From positions 935,717 to 999,716 of the forward strand of contig NZ_LMKK01000001.1 of the NCBI RefSeq assembly GCF_001421485.1: 64,000 nt of DNA, given 5' to 3'. Of the stretch, positions 48,118 to 56,461 are shown one piece after another. The position numbers and the translations under genes were made by a program. Source of the DNA: Agreia sp. Leaf210. Its GTDB lineage: Bacteria; Actinomycetota; Actinomycetes; Actinomycetales; Microbacteriaceae. Each line of letters starts with the position of its first letter. Positions within the stretch are counted from its first letter, which is position 1. Below the pieces are notes generated by a model. It did no database searches and was not told the DNA's origin. It saw only the letters and a program-made list of their open reading frames with translations.

Positions 48118-48618
48118 CTATTTGCGCAGTCGCGATACGAGCTTGGTCGCGTTGGCCTGCAGATCTTCGACCACGGCTCGCGCCTGGTGGCTCGAGGTCG
48201 CGACCGTGCGCCCGACGTTGCGGGCGAATTCCGAGGCCGAGCCCGCGGCATCCGGCGTGTGGCCGCCCACGGCTGTGTCTGCCCACTCGGCGTCGTCGTC
48301 TTTGAGGGAGCCATCGAAGTCGGCCGAGAGAAACGGGATGGCCCAGTCCTCGACCTCTTCGAGCGGCGATGCGTCGAGCTTGTAGTACCGGTGCTGCCCC
48401 TCTTCGCGAACGGCGACGAGGCCGGCGTCGCGCAGAACCTTGAGGTGCTTCGACACGGTGGGCTGGCTCAGGTCGAGTGCGTGAACCAGTTCGGAGACGC
48501 TCGACTCCCCCGCGTGCGGCGCGGCCTCGGCGGAACCAGCTGCCGTGTAGCGCTCGAGCAGAAGCTCGAGCAGGTGGCGTCTCGTCGGGTCAGCGATCAC
48601 GGAGAAGATGTCGGCCAT
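48118..48618 (-). CDS. ArsR/SmtB-type transcriptional regulator
   Basis: A 166-aa regulator with an ArsR-like winged helix (about 1-80: FSVIADPTRRHLLELL, then ALDLSQPTVSKHLKVLRDAGLV and EEGQHRYYKL) and an unusual C-terminal half (80-166) of polar residues ending in a basic helix (ANATKLVSRLRK). No metal-binding cysteines are seen, so it is not a classical metal sensor. The ATG is 6 nt after a TACCCT -10 box; longer frames upstream are not supported. The TrkH gene is divergent, so it may be a target. Confidence 0.9.
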   Translation of the reverse strand: MADIFSVIADPTRRHLLELLLERYTAAGSAEAAPHAGESSVSELVHALDLSQPTVSKHLKVLRDAGLVAVREEGQHRYYKLDASPLEEVEDWAIPFLSADFDGSLKDDDAEWADTAVGGHTPDAAGSASEFARNVGRTVATSSHQARAVVEDLQANATKLVSRLRK

Positions 48619-48624
48619 GGCACC

Positions 48625-48630
48625 AGGGTA
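48625..48630 (-). promoter_or_regulatory. -10 box (TACCCT) of ArsR-type gene
   Basis: The hexamer is 6 nt before the ATG at 48618. Confidence 0.55.
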
Positions 48631-48695
48631 GTCAGTCGAGGCGAGATTGCTTCTTAGCCTGGGGGCTGGCGCGCCGCCCGGATGCTTCGCCGGAG

Positions 48696-48701
48696 TACCA
48701 T
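48696..48701 (+). promoter_or_regulatory. candidate -10 box (TACCAT) of trkH-trkA operon
   Basis: It lies 58 nt before the trkH ATG, leaving a leader of about 50 nt with a ribosome site. An ATG inside the box is not thought to be the start. Confidence 0.4.
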
Positions 48702-48759
48702 GACTGGAATTCATTCGGCCGACCGAGCAGCAGTCGGCCTTGTCGACGAAGGACGCTCG

Positions 48760-50202
48760 ATGCGCATACCCGCACCCACGCGGCGCTCCGTCTACGCCAG
48801 GCGCACACCGATCGGCCGCATCCGCGACATGATCGACGAGTTCTCCGAGCAGTCGCCGTCGCGCTTCGCGATTCTGATCTTCACGGCGATGATCCTGATC
48901 TTCACCGTGCTCTTCTCGTTGCCGATCTCGCAGGCGAAAGGCTCGGTCACGCCGATCGCCGACGCGCTCTTCACCGCCGTCTCGGTGATCTGCGTCACGG
49001 GGCTCTCGACCGTCGACATGGCCACGCACTGGTCGGTCGTGGGCCACATCTTCATCTTTATCGGCGTGCAGATCGGTGCGCTGGGCGTTCTCACGCTGGC
49101 GTCGATCCTCGGCCTCGCCGTGTCGCGCAAACTCGGCCTCAAGAGCCGACTCATGGCCGCCGGCGACACCAACCCCATGCGGATGCGCCACGGCGCCGTG
49201 TCGGAAGGCCAGGCCGTGCGGCTCGGCGAGATCGGCGGGCTGCTGGCCACCGTCGCGGTGAGCTCCCTCGTGATCCAGCTCGTGATCGCGCTTCTTCTCA
49301 TCCCCCGCATGCTCATCGACGGCGTCGCCCTCGCCCCGGCGATCACCGACAGCTTCTACTACTCGGCCATGGCCTTCACGAACACCGGCTTCTCGCCTAA
49401 CGCCGAAGGCCTCACCCCGTTCGAGAACGACTACTGGTTCCTCAGCATCCTGATGCTGGGCGTCTTCATGGGAAGCATCGGATTCCCGATCATCTACGTG
49501 CTCTCGCGCAACATCAAGAAGCCGAAGCGCTGGTCACTGCACGTGAAGCTCACGCTCGTGACCTCGCTCATCCTCATCGTCGCCGGTGCCGTGCTCTACA
49601 TCGTGCTCGAGTTCGACAACCCGAAGACCTACGGCGACCTCAACGCGGGCGACACCATCTTCCAGTCGCTCTTCCTGTCGGTGATGACGAGGTCGGGTGG
49701 TTTCTCGACGGTTGCCATCAGCGACCTCAACGGATCGAGCCTGCTCGTCACCGACATGCTGATGTTCATCGGCGGCGGTTCCGCGTCGACGGCCGGTGGC
49801 ATCAAGGTCACCACACTCGCCGTATTGTTTCTCGCCGCCTTCGCGGAGGCCCGCGGAAACGAGTCGATGGAGGCCTTCGGGCGCCGCATCCCGGGTGACG
49901 TCCTCCGACTCGGCGTGAGCGTCGTGCTGTGGGGCGCCACCACCGTGGCCATCTCCACCATCGTCATTTTGCAGATCACCAAGGCACCGCTCGACTTCGT
50001 GCTCTTCGACGTGATCTCCGCGTTCGCGACCTCGGGGCTCACGACCGGACTCACGGCATCCCTGCCCGACTCGGGCATCTACGTGCTGGCCGCGACGATG
50101 TTCATGGGTCGCGTTGGTACAGTGACTCTCGCCGCAGCCCTCGCAGCGAGCCAGCGCCGGCAGCTGTTCAGACGACCCGAAGAGAGGCCCATCGTTGGTT
50201 GA
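48760..50202 (+). CDS. TrkH/KtrB-family potassium uptake membrane protein
   Basis: A 480-aa potassium-translocating subunit with eight or more helices in four pore-like repeats. Selectivity-filter-like segments are visible: ICVTGLST, FTNTGFSPN, TRSGGFSTV and FATSGLTTG; GGGSASTAGGIKVTT is a family hallmark. The ATG at 48760 has AAGGA 6 nt upstream; an ATG at 48700 would add 20 residues without similarity. The following trkA gene overlaps by 8 nt. Together they make a K+ uptake system gated by nucleotide or c-di-AMP binding. Confidence 0.93.
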   Translation: MRIPAPTRRSVYARRTPIGRIRDMIDEFSEQSPSRFAILIFTAMILIFTVLFSLPISQAKGSVTPIADALFTAVSVICVTGLSTVDMATHWSVVGHIFIFIGVQIGALGVLTLASILGLAVSRKLGLKSRLMAAGDTNPMRMRHGAVSEGQAVRLGEIGGLLATVAVSSLVIQLVIALLLIPRMLIDGVALAPAITDSFYYSAMAFTNTGFSPNAEGLTPFENDYWFLSILMLGVFMGSIGFPIIYVLSRNIKKPKRWSLHVKLTLVTSLILIVAGAVLYIVLEFDNPKTYGDLNAGDTIFQSLFLSVMTRSGGFSTVAISDLNGSSLLVTDMLMFIGGGSASTAGGIKVTTLAVLFLAAFAEARGNESMEAFGRRIPGDVLRLGVSVVLWGATTVAISTIVILQITKAPLDFVLFDVISAFATSGLTTGLTASLPDSGIYVLAATMFMGRVGTVTLAAALAASQRRQLFRRPEERPIVG

Positions 50203-50863
50203 TCGCATCAAGCACGACGCTCCTGTCCTCGTGATCGGCCTCGGTCGCTTCGGCGCCGCGACGGCCGGCCAGCTCGACCGCCTCGGCCGCGAGGTCCTGG
50301 CCATCGATGACAACGACACGCTCGTTCAGAAGTGGTCCGAGCGCATCACCCACACGGTGCAGGCGGATGCGCGCAACATCGACGCGCTACGGCAGATCGG
50401 CGCGGGCGAGTTCTCGATCGCCGTCGTCGCCGTCGGTTCGTCGATCGAGGCGAGCGTGCTCATCACCGCCAACCTCGTCGATCTCAAGGTTCCGCAGATC
50501 TGGGCCAAGGCCATCTCGAAATCGCACGGCAAGATCCTCGAGCGCATCGGCGCTAACCACGTGATCTACCCGGAGGCCGAGGCCGGCGAGCGGGTCGCCC
50601 ACCTCGTGTCGGGACGGATGCTCGACTTCATCGAGTTCGACGACGACTTCGCTCTCGTCAAGATGTTCCCGCCGAGGCCCATCCGCGGAAAGAACCTCAC
50701 CGAGTCGGGCGTTCGCTCGCGCCACAACATCACCGTCGTCGGAGTGAAGTCGCCCGGCAAGCCCTTCACCTACGCCACAGAGAAGACGGTCGTGACCGAC
50801 CACGACATCATCATCGTCTCCGGCACCTCGAGCGACATCGAGAAGTTCTCGGCCCTCGAGTAG
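50195..50863 (+). CDS. TrkA/KtrA-family potassium uptake regulatory subunit
   Basis: A 222-aa cytoplasmic RCK protein. The N-terminal Rossmann domain has GLGRFG (15-20) and an acidic residue at the end of beta-2 (AIDDND) for NAD(H) or ATP binding. A C-terminal RCK_C domain (about 140-222) is the usual c-di-AMP site in KtrA relatives. The start is a TTG at 50195 with AGAGG 7 nt upstream, overlapping the trkH stop, so synthesis is coupled. Confidence 0.93.
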   Translation: MVDRIKHDAPVLVIGLGRFGAATAGQLDRLGREVLAIDDNDTLVQKWSERITHTVQADARNIDALRQIGAGEFSIAVVAVGSSIEASVLITANLVDLKVPQIWAKAISKSHGKILERIGANHVIYPEAEAGERVAHLVSGRMLDFIEFDDDFALVKMFPPRPIRGKNLTESGVRSRHNITVVGVKSPGKPFTYATEKTVVTDHDIIIVSGTSSDIEKFSALE

Positions 50864-50903
50864 CGAAATCTCGCTACCGGTGTCGGCATAAATGCGGACA
50901 CCG
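50862..50903 (+). terminator. hairpin cluster after trkA
   Basis: AGCGA/TCGCT (50862-50875) is followed by CGGTGTCgGCAT/ATGCgGACACCG (50878-50903). No T-run follows. These hairpins may stop or stabilise the trkH-trkA transcript. Confidence 0.4.
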
Positions 50904-50989
50904 AACACCCTCATACGGGTGCCCCCGAGTGCTAGACAAGGTGTGGGGAAAATCCCACGCCGAATTCAGGCCGACTCGAGGGAATTCCA

Positions 50990-53479
50990 GTGACCGACGA
51001 AGCAACCGCGCCCGCAGGCGATCCGAACACCCCGCAACCGGCCGCCCCGGCGCAGCCGCAACCGGCCGCTGCGACACCGCCACCCGCGGGGCCGCCATCC
51101 GTCTTTGCCCGAGCATTCGGGCCGCAGCGCCTGTTGCCGATGTTTCTGCCCGTGGCCACCACGCTGGTGGTCGGCTACGTGCTCGGACTCCTGGCGACGA
51201 TCCTCACCGTTCTCTCGATCGACGAGTCTCGGCCATGGTCGTTGGTGGCCGCACTTCCCCTGCAGCTGCTGGGTGCCGGGCTCTTCGGAACGATCACGGG
51301 ATCGGTCTCTGCCGGCGCCATGGGATTGTCCGTCAGCGGCTCGGTCTTCGTCTTCGTCGTACCGCTGCTCTTCCTCCTGGTGCAGGCCGGATCTCTTGCC
51401 GTCACGTCTCACGTTGCCGAACGGCGAGTACCGAGTGACACTGCGTCCGTACGCTGGATCACCGCGCTGACCCAGGGCCTGAGCTACTCCGTCCTGATCA
51501 CCGTGCTCGCGCTGATCGGTTCGATCGCCTACTCGTCCGAGGGCGCGATGTTCTCGGTCACCACAGCATCCGTCAGCCTCTTCGCGGGCGCACTCGTGAT
51601 CATGACGCTCAGTGCTGTGATCGGTCGCGCGAGCACACCCGGTGCCCGACGCGAGGCGAAGCCGTTCGGTGTCGGCCTTCGCCTTCCCGCTGCGCTCAGC
51701 TCAGCGCTCTGGATCGCCCTCGGTTACGCCGTCGCCGCTTCGCTCGTCGTCGGCATCGCACTCATCATCGGGGTCACCGTGCAATCTGGTCCGCGCGCCC
51801 TGTTGAGCGCGCCGCTCTGGCTGCCGACGGCCGCGGTCGACGCGCTTGCGGTCATGCATTTCGGCCAGCTCTCGGCCGGCGGCACCCTGATGCAGGCCAT
51901 CGGAACCGGCACACCGAGCTCGATCTGGATCGGCTCGGCGGACCCCTGGGTCGTCGTCGTCGATGTCGTGCTCGTCATCGTCTTGATCGCCGTTGCGGGC
52001 ACGCTCCTGCGAGTCCTCCGGGCCTCGCGACCCATGGCTCCCGTGGCGGCCTGGGCTTCGAGCGTCGGCGCCTTCGCTCTGGTCGGTCTGCTCATCTCGT
52101 TGTTCGGTTCGGTCGCGGCAAGCGGATCCGTGGGCGGGTTCGTCTCGGGGTCACTGACGGTCGGCCCTGCGGCCTACACGTTCCTGCTCTTCGCCGCGCT
52201 CGGGGCCCTCGTCGAGGTGGTCTCTCGGTACGTCGCGGGATACGTACTCGGAGTCCTGCCCGCCGGCTTCGTCGCTCGCCTCAACCGCGTGGCGCTGCGT
52301 TTCGTGAGCTCCACTCCGCCCGCGTCTCTCGCTCGGCCCCACGTGTCCGTCGCGCCGTTCGCGGGCGCTCCCGAGGTCGGGGAGCCGGTCGTCACCGACC
52401 CGAACGCGGCAACCTCGGCACCCGCGACCACTGCCTCACCCGCGGTGACGACCCCGCCCACCAACCCGCTAGATCCGCGCACCAAGAAGCGCATCGTGGT
52501 CGGCTCCATCGTGGCTGGCAGCGTGATCGTCGTCGCGGTACTCGCGTCGGTGGGGCTCTCGATCGCCAACGGCGTGGTCAACGCCCCGCAGGCGAAGGTG
52601 TCGGAGTACCTCGATGCACTCGTCGAGGGCGACGCTTCGCGTGCGCTCCAGTTGAGCGACGTCGACGCCCCGAACTCTGAGCGCCTCCTGCTCGACGACG
52701 AGATCTTCCGCGCCGCGGCCGGCCGCATCACGTCATACGACATCACGTCGGTGACCACCTCGGGCGACACCGCGAACGTGACCGCCGAGGTCGATCAAGA
52801 CGGTAGCAAGGCCACCATGCAGTTCACCGTCGAGTCCCGCGGCAAGCAGTGGCTCTTCTTCGACGACTGGAAGCTCGACCGCCCCGAACAGTCCACCCTG
52901 CCGGTGTACATCGACGAGTCGCTCGACCAGGTCGAGGTCAACGGCGTGCCGATCGAACTCAGCGACGAGCAGCGCGGTGAAGGGCTGAGCCTGATCGCGT
53001 TCCCGGGACGCTACGACTTCAGCATCTCCAAGTCGAGCAGATGGCTGACCGCGGAACCGGTCTCCGGCACAATCATGGCCGGCAGCGTCCTCGGCAGCAC
53101 GAACCCGGTCGCGCTCGAGCCCGAGGCCACGCCGGGCCTGACAGAGGAGATCAGCAAGCAGGTGGACGCCTACCTCGCAGAGTGCATCGCGTCGACATCG
53201 CTCGAGCCTGACAACTGCCCGAACGATCTGTACTACTCGTACGGCAACCCCACCAACGTGGTGTGGAGTCTGACCGAGGCTCCCGAATACGAGATCAGAA
53301 TCAGCTACGACGGCACTATGAGCGTGACGACCACCAAGACCGGATCCGCCTCGGTCACCTACAAGTACACCTCGGGCGGCGAGCGTGACGGCTCGAACAA
53401 GACGACTATCCGGGTGAGCGGCGACGTGAAGATCGACGGCGACAAGGCGACCTTCGTGCCCGACTCCAACGGCTACTGA
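50990..53479 (+). CDS. large multi-pass membrane protein of unknown function
   Basis: An 829-aa protein. A Pro/Ala/Gln-rich tail (1-45) leads into about ten hydrophobic helices (about 48-420). A Pro/Thr/Ala-rich linker (about 445-490) precedes one more helix (about 500-525, IVVGSIVAGSVIVVAVLASVGL). The exported remainder contains a DUF4878/lumazine-binding-like domain (about 530-630, KVSEYLDALVEGDASRALQL) and a beta-rich end with two cysteines (AECIAST and DNCPND). The GTG has GAGGGA 6 nt upstream. The order, an integral membrane half plus an exported domain, resembles YvbJ-like envelope proteins, but no function is assigned. Confidence 0.8.
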   Translation: MTDEATAPAGDPNTPQPAAPAQPQPAAATPPPAGPPSVFARAFGPQRLLPMFLPVATTLVVGYVLGLLATILTVLSIDESRPWSLVAALPLQLLGAGLFGTITGSVSAGAMGLSVSGSVFVFVVPLLFLLVQAGSLAVTSHVAERRVPSDTASVRWITALTQGLSYSVLITVLALIGSIAYSSEGAMFSVTTASVSLFAGALVIMTLSAVIGRASTPGARREAKPFGVGLRLPAALSSALWIALGYAVAASLVVGIALIIGVTVQSGPRALLSAPLWLPTAAVDALAVMHFGQLSAGGTLMQAIGTGTPSSIWIGSADPWVVVVDVVLVIVLIAVAGTLLRVLRASRPMAPVAAWASSVGAFALVGLLISLFGSVAASGSVGGFVSGSLTVGPAAYTFLLFAALGALVEVVSRYVAGYVLGVLPAGFVARLNRVALRFVSSTPPASLARPHVSVAPFAGAPEVGEPVVTDPNAATSAPATTASPAVTTPPTNPLDPRTKKRIVVGSIVAGSVIVVAVLASVGLSIANGVVNAPQAKVSEYLDALVEGDASRALQLSDVDAPNSERLLLDDEIFRAAAGRITSYDITSVTTSGDTANVTAEVDQDGSKATMQFTVESRGKQWLFFDDWKLDRPEQSTLPVYIDESLDQVEVNGVPIELSDEQRGEGLSLIAFPGRYDFSISKSSRWLTAEPVSGTIMAGSVLGSTNPVALEPEATPGLTEEISKQVDAYLAECIASTSLEPDNCPNDLYYSYGNPTNVVWSLTEAPEYEIRISYDGTMSVTTTKTGSASVTYKYTSGGERDGSNKTTIRVSGDVKIDGDKATFVPDSNGY

Positions 53480-54204
53480 GTCGGCGATGCAGCCTCGCGG
53501 GCCCGGATGCTTCGGGCCCGCGAAGCGACATCAGGCAAGAACGCCGAGGCCCAGACCCGGTAGCCGCGGTCGTTCGGGTGGAACAGGTCGGCCGCCGACT
53601 GATAGACCGCCTTCACGATTCCCTGCCGCTTGGTCACCTCGTAGAGCGGCGCGACGGTGAGGCCATGGCGCTCGGCGGTCGCCCTCACGATGCGATTGGC
53701 GACGGCCACGAGCCGCTCACGCTGTGGGATATGGAAGCAGGGCAGATCGGCGACGATCGCGGTCGAGGGCAGTTGTGAGTACAGCTCTTCGAGCTCGCGG
53801 GCGAAGCGCTCTTTCTCGAACGAGTTGATGTCGTTGGCACCGATCGACACGGTCAGCAGATCGGGCGAGACATCGCGCAGCAGCTTGGCCAGCTTCGGCA
53901 TCTGGATGGCGAGAGCCTCTCGAAGCCGGGCGCCCGCGACGCTGAGATTGACGATCCGCACAGAGCGCCCCGTCTCTGCGGCGAAGTGGTTCGCCACGAC
54001 CTGGACGTAACCGCGGTACGGCTTCGACGCCCCGATTCCCTGCGCCGCTGAATCTCCGATGACCACGTAGAGCAGCTCGCCCGCCTTCTTCTGGCGCGCG
54101 CGCCAGAACGCCGAGTTCACCGGAATCGTGAGGTCGATGCGCGCCGCCGCTGTTTCGCGATGCCGCACGATCAGACTGATCGGCCACAGAGAGAGAAGGT
54201 TCAC
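53473..54204 (-). CDS. SGNH/GDSL hydrolase family protein
   Basis: A 243-aa esterase-type hydrolase. Block I GDSAAQG carries Ser52, block II has the Gly of NLSVAGAR, block III is IGANDIN, and block V is ADLFHPND with the Asp and His. The N-terminal 40 residues include a hydrophobic stretch (LLSLWPISLIV), which may be a membrane contact rather than a cleaved signal. Substrate unknown. The GTG is 6 nt after TAGCGT. Its end overlaps the convergent membrane-protein gene by 7 nt. Confidence 0.88.
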   Translation of the reverse strand: MNLLSLWPISLIVRHRETAAARIDLTIPVNSAFWRARQKKAGELLYVVIGDSAAQGIGASKPYRGYVQVVANHFAAETGRSVRIVNLSVAGARLREALAIQMPKLAKLLRDVSPDLLTVSIGANDINSFEKERFARELEELYSQLPSTAIVADLPCFHIPQRERLVAVANRIVRATAERHGLTVAPLYEVTKRQGIVKAVYQSAADLFHPNDRGYRVWASAFLPDVASRARSIRAREAASPTQ

Positions 54205-54210
54205 TCTGAA

Positions 54211-54216
54211 ACGCTA
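54211..54216 (-). promoter_or_regulatory. -10 box (TAGCGT) of SGNH hydrolase gene
   Basis: The hexamer is 6 nt before the GTG at 54204. Confidence 0.5.
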
Positions 54217-54275
54217 TCGCTGCGCCCCGACACAGCACAGGGGGTTGCCCATCTGCTGGCTCAGGGAGCGAACGC

Positions 54276-55124
54276 TCAGCCGGCGGCGAGCTCCCGAGCG
54301 CGAGCGAGCGCCGCATCCGTCGCCCGGGCGAACAGCTCGTCGACTCCCCCGTCTTGCAGCACCGCGACGGCGCGCTCGGTCGTTCCCTTGGGGCTCGTCA
54401 CCTGTCGACGCAGCTCTGCAGGGGTCGACTCCGACGCCGCCAGCAACTGCGATGCCCCCAGGAACGTGCCGTTCACCAGAACGGCGGCCTCCTCCGGGGT
54501 GAACCCCTTCTGCACGGCCACCGCGGTGAGCTGCTCGATCAGAAAGAAGACGTACGCCGGGCCCGACCCCGAGATCGTCGACAACGCATCCAGCTTGTCT
54601 TCGGGAACGACGACGACCTCGCCGACCGTCTCGAACACCCGCCTGACGAGCGCGAGCTGATCGGCCGTCGACCGGGTGCCGGCCGAGAGCCCGGTCACGG
54701 CGCTGCCGACGATCGCGGGGGTGTTGGGCATCGACCGCAGCACGGCCACAGCCTCCGGCAGACGCTGCTCGAAAGTCGCGACGGTCACGCCCGCCGCCAC
54801 GCTCACGACGATCGCGCCGGGCTCCAGCGCATCCGCGATCTCGTCGAGCAGGGCCGGCACCATGGGCGGTTTGACCGCCACCAGAACGATGGATGCGCCG
54901 GCGACAGCCCGGCGATTCGCCTCGGGATCGTCGTCGGTCGCCCAGGCCGAGACCGCCTCGACGTCGTCGAACTCCGCGGCGCGGGCGGCCGAGCGATTCG
55001 TCACGCGGATGCCGCCGGACACGTCGACGGTCGGTGCGAGCAGTCCGGAGAGAATGGCACGACCCATCGATCCGGCGCCGAGGATGGCGATGGCGGGCAG
55101 GGAGACGGGGGCAGTGTCGGTCAC
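54276..55124 (-). CDS. proC: pyrroline-5-carboxylate reductase
   Basis: A 282-aa enzyme for the last step of proline synthesis, reducing pyrroline-5-carboxylate with NAD(P)H. The dinucleotide motif GAGSMG is at 16-21; SMPNTPAIVGSAVTGL and the terminal helix bundle GSGPAYVFFLIE, TSPKGTTERAV are ProC signatures. The GTG follows TAGGAT by 6 nt. Monocistronic. Confidence 0.95.
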   Translation of the reverse strand: MTDTAPVSLPAIAILGAGSMGRAILSGLLAPTVDVSGGIRVTNRSAARAAEFDDVEAVSAWATDDDPEANRRAVAGASIVLVAVKPPMVPALLDEIADALEPGAIVVSVAAGVTVATFEQRLPEAVAVLRSMPNTPAIVGSAVTGLSAGTRSTADQLALVRRVFETVGEVVVVPEDKLDALSTISGSGPAYVFFLIEQLTAVAVQKGFTPEEAAVLVNGTFLGASQLLAASESTPAELRRQVTSPKGTTERAVAVLQDGGVDELFARATDAALARARELAAG

Positions 55125-55130
55125 GGGTCC

Positions 55131-55136
55131 ATCCTA
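55131..55136 (-). promoter_or_regulatory. -10 box (TAGGAT) of proC
   Basis: The hexamer is 6 nt before the GTG at 55124. Confidence 0.6.
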
Positions 55137-55197
55137 GGATTGGGGATCGACGGGTAAGCCGCCACCTGTGCAGGTACAGCGCGTAGAGGACAGACTC

Positions 55198-56136
55198 ATG
55201 AGCACATCCGGAGGCAGCAAGGCGATCTTCGCCGCGCTGGCAGCCAATCTCGGCATCGCTCTCACCAAATTCATCGCCTTCCTGTTCTCTGGGTCGTCGT
55301 CGATGCTCGCCGAGAGCGTGCACTCTGCCGCCGACTCGGGCAATCAGCTGCTGTTGCTGCTCGGCGGCCGCAAGTCGCGCAAGCAGGCCGACCGCGCGCA
55401 TCCCTTCGGCTACGGCCGCGAGCGCTACGTCTACGCCTTCGTCGTGTCGATCATCCTGTTCTCTGTGGGTGGCGTGTTCGCTCTGTACGAAGGCATCGAG
55501 AAGATCAACAATCCGCACCCGCTCGAGGTGTGGTGGCTGCCGATGCTGGTGCTCGTCATTGCCATCGGCCTCGAGGGGTTCTCTCTGCGCACGGCGATCG
55601 GCGAGTCGAACCCCACGCGTGGCACGCTCAGCTGGCTGCAGTTCATCCGCCGGGCGAAGGCGCCGGAGCTGCCCGTGGTACTGCTCGAAGACACGGCTGC
55701 CCTGCTCGGACTCGTCTTCGCCTTCGCCGGAGTCGGCCTGACCGTTCTCACCGGCAATGGCGTGTGGGACGGCATCGGAACCGTGTTCATCGGTGCCCTG
55801 CTCGTGCTCGTCGCCGTGATCCTGGGCATCGAGACCAAGAGTCTGCTGGTCGGCGAGGGCGCCACCGATGAAGACCTCTCGAAGATCGAGAACGCCATCA
55901 CGTCGAGCCCCGAGGTCGAGCACCTCGTGCACCTGAAGACGATGTATCTCGGCCCGGACGAGATGCTCGTCGGCGCCAAGATTACGCTGCCCGCGGCCAC
56001 CACGCTCACCGATATCGCTCTGGCCATCAACGCCGTCGAGGCGCGCATTCGCGAGGCAGTACCCATCGCTCGTGTGATCTACCTGGAGCCCGACGTCTAC
56101 GCGCCGAGCGTCGCGGACGCGACGACCGACCTCTAA
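55198..56136 (+). CDS. cation diffusion facilitator family transporter
   Basis: A 312-aa CDF-family metal/proton antiporter. Six helices are visible; the HSAADSGNQ motif in TM2 and the second metal site LEDTAALLG in TM5 are characteristic (HxxxD and ExxxxxxG-like). The C-terminal cytoplasmic domain (about 215-312) has the usual alpha-beta fold. The ATG at 55198 has GAGGA 7 nt upstream. A 12-bp dyad (ACCTGTGCAGGT, 55164-55175) lies in the leader and could be an operator. Metal specificity (Zn, Fe or Mn) is not resolved. Confidence 0.9.
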   Translation: MSTSGGSKAIFAALAANLGIALTKFIAFLFSGSSSMLAESVHSAADSGNQLLLLLGGRKSRKQADRAHPFGYGRERYVYAFVVSIILFSVGGVFALYEGIEKINNPHPLEVWWLPMLVLVIAIGLEGFSLRTAIGESNPTRGTLSWLQFIRRAKAPELPVVLLEDTAALLGLVFAFAGVGLTVLTGNGVWDGIGTVFIGALLVLVAVILGIETKSLLVGEGATDEDLSKIENAITSSPEVEHLVHLKTMYLGPDEMLVGAKITLPAATTLTDIALAINAVEARIREAVPIARVIYLEPDVYAPSVADATTDL

Positions 56137-56392
56137 CCGAGGACATATTCGCGTCGAGTCCCACTCGGCGCAGCGTGTGCCGCGAATCGGCTTGTGCCGT
56201 CCGCTCGAGGCAGGATTTTGTCCTCATCTAGCTCGCGCGCCCGAGGCTGATCGGTCTCTGAACACCCTCTTCGACGAGGCAATGAAGATTACCCGCGCGA
56301 AAGCTTTCTCTTCGTGCAAACGCATCGTAGAGTCACTGGGGTACCGGGCAAGTCCCAGACACAATACGAATTACCTGCAAGGGAGCAGAACG
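56137..56392. other. intergenic region before the sugar operon
   Basis: No gene is supported in these 256 nt, although an open frame runs through part of it. It contains a 10-bp palindrome (GAAAGCTTTC, 56299-56308), a TAGAGT hexamer (56328-56333) that could be a -10 box, and a strong ribosome site at its end. It is probably the control region of the sugar-uptake operon. Confidence 0.5.
56299..56308. promoter_or_regulatory. palindrome GAAAGCTTTC, candidate LacI-type operator
   Basis: A perfect 10-bp dyad about 20 nt upstream of the TAGAGT hexamer. It resembles LacI/GalR-family half-sites but lacks the usual central CG. Confidence 0.3.
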
Positions 56393-56461
56393 ATGGAGCC
56401 GAACTACAGCACCTCCTCCGCGCGGTCGGCCGAAGCCCGCCGCGACCGGGTGCGAGCGTGA
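56393..56461 (+). CDS. 22-aa ORF coupled to the FAD oxidoreductase gene
   Basis: A short frame, MEPNYSTSSARS..., with AAGGGAG 7 nt before its ATG, better than the ribosome site of the gene that follows. Its TGA overlaps the GTG of the oxidoreductase gene (GTGA), so its translation would deliver ribosomes to that start. The peptide is Ser/Arg/Glu-rich without hydrophobic or repeated codons, so no attenuator logic is visible. It could be a real leader peptide or the remnant of a longer N-terminus. Confidence 0.4.
   Translation: MEPNYSTSSARSAEARRDRVRA

Noticed and set aside
54214-55932. 572-codon open frame antisense to proC and the CDF gene
   Set aside because: Spans two divergently transcribed real genes and has no domain-like order.
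56177-56392. Longer start for the 22-aa ORF (94 codons)
   Set aside because: No ribosome site at the upstream ATG; the strong site is at the inner ATG.
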